A stretch of 6,593 bases of DNA from Actinomycetes bacterium (GTDB lineage: Bacteria; Actinomycetota; Acidimicrobiia; Acidimicrobiales; Palsa-688): contig JAKAXG010000247.1 in NCBI GenBank assembly GCA_021827225.1, forward strand, positions 1 to 6,593. Direction: 5' to 3'. Position numbers and translations under genes: made by a program. Below are positions 5,152 through 6,593 of the stretch, in pieces (within the stretch, counting starts at the first letter, position 1; each line of letters opens with the position of its first letter). The notes under the pieces are model-generated. The model made no database searches. It saw only the letters and a list, made by a program, of their open reading frames with translations, and was not told where the DNA came from.

Positions 5152-5825
5152 GGGTCCTGCTCGTCGAGGACGACGCCGGGATCTCCTCGTTTCTCATCAA
5201 GGGCTTCGCCGCCGAGGGTTACCAGACGGTCGTGGTCACCGACGTGGCCGGGGCCCTGGCCCAGGTGGAGTCCGATGACGCCGACTTCGACATCGTCCTG
5301 CTCGACCTGGGCCTGCCCGACGGCTCCGGCGAGGACGTGCTCACCGGGCTGCGCCGGCGGGACCCGTCCGTGCCGGTGATCATCCTCACCGCCCGGGGCC
5401 GCATCGAGGACAAGGTCCACGGCCTCGACATGGGCGCCAACGACTACGTGACCAAGCCGTTCTCCTTCGACGAGCTCCTGGCCCGCATGCGCACCGCCGT
5501 GCGCACCACCTCCCAGCCGGCCGGCCACGAGCTGGTGGTCAAGGACCTGCGCCTCGACGTCCTGACCAAGGTCGCCTGGCGGGGCGGCCGCCGCATCGAC
5601 CTGGCCCCGCGGGAGTGGGCGCTGCTCGAGCTGTTCATGCGCAACCCCACCCAGGTCCTCAGCCGGGCCCGCATCCTCAGCCACGTGTGGGACTACTCGT
5701 TCGACCCGGGCAGCAACGTGGTCGACGTGTACGTCGGCTACCTCCGCCGCAAGATCAACTACCCCGACCTCGAGCCCATGATCCTCACCGTGCGCGGCGC
5801 CGGTTACCGGCTCACGAATCCCTAG
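5148..5825 (+). CDS. OmpR/PhoB-family response regulator
   Basis: A 225-residue DNA-binding response regulator from GTG 5148. The frame is open further upstream, but those residues lie inside the kinase gene and do not resemble a receiver. The receiver domain covers about 1-118: acidic pocket D8/D9 (LLVEDDA), phosphoacceptor D53 (LLDLGLPDGSG), T81 (ILTAR) and K103 (VTKPFSFDELLAR). The C-terminal winged helix covers about 128-222, with DLAPREWALLELF, LSRARILSHVW, VVDVYVGYLRRKI and the wing TVRGAGYRL, all typical of the Trans_reg_C domain. Its GTG overlaps the kinase TGA by 4 nt, so the two are surely partners. Targets are unknown; autoregulation of the operon through the divergent region at 2347-2511 is plausible. 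It converges with rsfS, only 28 bp away. Confidence 0.95.
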   Translation: MRVLLVEDDAGISSFLIKGFAAEGYQTVVVTDVAGALAQVESDDADFDIVLLDLGLPDGSGEDVLTGLRRRDPSVPVIILTARGRIEDKVHGLDMGANDYVTKPFSFDELLARMRTAVRTTSQPAGHELVVKDLRLDVLTKVAWRGGRRIDLAPREWALLELFMRNPTQVLSRARILSHVWDYSFDPGSNVVDVYVGYLRRKINYPDLEPMILTVRGAGYRLTNP

Positions 5826-5829
5826 GAGG

Positions 5830-5852
5830 AAAAAGGGGCCGGCCCGGTCGGC
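5830..5852 (-). terminator. Candidate intrinsic terminator of the nadD-rsfS cluster
   Basis: On the minus strand, just after the rsfS stop, a GC-rich stem (GCCG ... CGGC, containing GGGCCGGCCC) is followed by TTTTT (5834-5830). The T-run is on the minus strand only, so it would end rsfS transcription. No plus-strand T-run is visible for the response regulator gene within the 28-bp convergent gap. Confidence 0.45.
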
Positions 5853-5853
5853 T

Positions 5854-6255
5854 CTACTCCCCCGCCGCCCGGGCCTCCGGCCGGTCCCAGTCCCACTGCT
5901 CGGCGTCGGACCAGAGCCGGTCGAGCTGGTAGAAGTCCCGGGCCTCGTCGAGCAGCAGGTGGACCACGAAGTCGCCGTAGTCCATCAGCACCCAGCGGGC
6001 GTCGCCGAGCCCCTCCACCCGCAGCGGGGCCGGGCCGCCGGCCTTCTTGATCTTCTCCTCCACCTCCTCGGCCATGGTGCGGACCTGGCGGGGGTTGCTC
6101 CCGCTCGAGATCACGAACGCATCGGTGATGGAGATGGTTCTTCCCACCGACAGGATCACGGTGTCCTCACCCCCCTTCTCCCAGCAGGCCCGGGCGGCCA
6201 CACTGCACCATTCCCGGACCTCGTCGAGGGTGATCTGCCCGGATGCTCTCGTCAC
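5854..6255 (-). CDS. rsfS: Ribosomal silencing factor RsfS
   Basis: RsfS (Iojap/DUF143 family) binds ribosomal protein uL14 on the large subunit and blocks subunit joining, lowering translation under nutrient limitation. From GTG 6255 the protein is 133 residues, slightly above the usual 105-125 because of an acidic tail (EQWDWDRPEARAAGE). Family landmarks in order are an N-terminal helix (ARACWEKGGEDTVILSVG), then ITDAFVISSGSNPRQVRTMA (about 43-62), EGLGDARWVLMDYGDFVVHL (81-100) and FYQLDRLWSDA (108-118). The frame stays open upstream to ATG 6468, but that part overlaps the preceding membrane protein gene and is Arg/Trp/Ser/Cys-rich nonsense, so the GTG is preferred although its SD is weak. 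The gene lies 22 nt after the small membrane protein and in the usual nadD neighbourhood. Confidence 0.93.
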   Translation of the reverse strand: MTRASGQITLDEVREWCSVAARACWEKGGEDTVILSVGRTISITDAFVISSGSNPRQVRTMAEEVEEKIKKAGGPAPLRVEGLGDARWVLMDYGDFVVHLLLDEARDFYQLDRLWSDAEQWDWDRPEARAAGE

Positions 6256-6277
6256 CGGAGCCGGCCTGCCGATGGGG

Positions 6278-6529
6278 TCATGAAGTTCCTCCCGTATAGA
6301 GGTGGACGGTTGCGGGCGGTCCGCCGGCGCTCGCCGCCGGGCCGCTGGACAGCCACTGGGTGGCCAGGACGGCGACCGTGACCGCGAGGAACAGGAGCAG
6401 TACCACCACCGCCAGCATCTCCTCCCGGACCAGCCGGCGGCGCTTCTGCCGCCGCTGGAGTCGCTCACCGGGTCCGCTGGTGACCCGGGGAGGGGTCGGA
6501 ACCTCGGTGGGCGGACTGTCGGTCGTCAT
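6278..6529 (-). CDS. Small single-pass membrane protein between nadD and rsfS
   Basis: An 83-residue protein: a Pro/Thr-rich cytoplasmic start (1-20), a strongly basic patch (RLQRRQKRRRLVR, 23-35), one membrane span at about 38-60 (LAVVVLLLFLAVTVAVLATQWL), and a short Gly/Ala/Pro-rich outer tail. The positive-inside rule places the N-terminus in the cytoplasm. I do not recognise a family. In many actinobacteria an LCP-type envelope gene or a small membrane ORF sits between nadD and rsfS, so this may be a lineage-specific insert or a reduced relative; it has no LCP domain. Its ATG overlaps the nadD stop (ATGA), and GGAGG (6533-6537) lies only 3 nt upstream of the ATG, so translation is probably coupled to nadD. 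Confidence 0.75.
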   Translation of the reverse strand: MTTDSPPTEVPTPPRVTSGPGERLQRRQKRRRLVREEMLAVVVLLLFLAVTVAVLATQWLSSGPAASAGGPPATVHLYTGGTS

Positions 6530-6593
6530 CCGCCTCCAGCGTACATACCACGGTCCCGGATGCAGCGGACCGCTGCCGCGGGGATCAGGTAGT
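6526..6593 (-). CDS. nadD: NadD, nicotinate-mononucleotide adenylyltransferase, C-terminal end
   Basis: Only the last 21 complete codons plus the stop are present; the gene continues off the right edge. The minus-strand translation ends YLIPAAAVRCIRDRGMYAGGG, then TGA. This closely resembles the conserved NadD C-terminus, of the form YLVP-x-x-V-x-x-YIR-x-x-GLY, the last helix of the enzyme. NadD joins ATP and nicotinate mononucleotide to make deamido-NAD in NAD synthesis. The stop overlaps the next gene's ATG by 4 nt, and rsfS follows, which is the usual neighbourhood of nadD and strengthens the call. No catalytic residue is inside the window. Confidence 0.75.
   Translation of the reverse strand, partial: YLIPAAAVRCIRDRGMYAGGG

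Noticed and set aside
3535..5684. Long minus-strand open frames opposite the kinase and regulator
   Set aside because: They run antisense to clearly recognisable histidine kinase and response regulator domains and have His/Gly/Arg-rich, motif-free translations typical of antisense frames.
5824..5834. Strong Shine-Dalgarno-like AGGAGG at the end of the regulator gene
   Set aside because: No plus-strand start codon follows at usable spacing; the next gene is convergent, so this is coincidence with the terminator's A-run.
6256..6468. Upstream extension of rsfS to ATG 6468
   Set aside because: It overlaps the small membrane protein gene in another frame and gives a Trp/Cys/Arg/Ser-rich sequence not found in RsfS.

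Overview
This is a high-GC window with short intergenic gaps and GTG starts. It most likely comes from an actinobacterium, plausibly class Acidimicrobiia. Three things point there: codon third positions are strongly G/C-rich; a secreted protein at the left edge carries the 42-residue [20 protein letters not shown] repeat that I associate with that class; and the right edge has a nadD - small membrane protein - rsfS cluster. The taxonomic call is inference, because no marker RNA is present.

Left part (1-2346), all on the minus strand. It holds the N-terminus of an exported repeat protein (reading off the left edge), with a promoter and a leader hairpin in front of it. Next is a 188-residue multi-pass membrane protein that I do not recognise, then a CorA-type two-TM metal-ion channel. 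The CorA homologue has GQN in place of the canonical GMN signature and a C-terminal tail containing a palindromic element. The 288-bp gap at 970-1257 has a possible weak terminator and a possible alternative-sigma promoter but no gene.

Centre (2512-5825), plus strand. Four genes form a tight run: a small P450-type ferredoxin with a four-cysteine cluster motif; a 292-residue low-complexity Ala/Ser/Thr/Gly/Pro-rich protein with one N-terminal membrane segment; a HAMP-containing sensor histidine kinase; and an OmpR/PhoB-family response regulator. The junctions are a 4-nt gap, an ATGA overlap and a GTGA overlap, so the genes are probably co-transcribed and translationally coupled. The kinase and regulator form a standard two-component pair. 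The ferredoxin and the low-complexity exported protein are unusual partners and are the most interesting part of the window.

Right part (5854-6593), minus strand. Convergent with the regulator is a housekeeping cluster read from the right edge: the last residues of nadD (NAD biosynthesis), an 83-residue single-pass membrane protein starting at an ATGA overlap with nadD, and rsfS (ribosomal silencing factor). A hairpin plus T-run lies just after rsfS.

No rRNA, tRNA, insertion sequence, CRISPR array or phage gene is visible.
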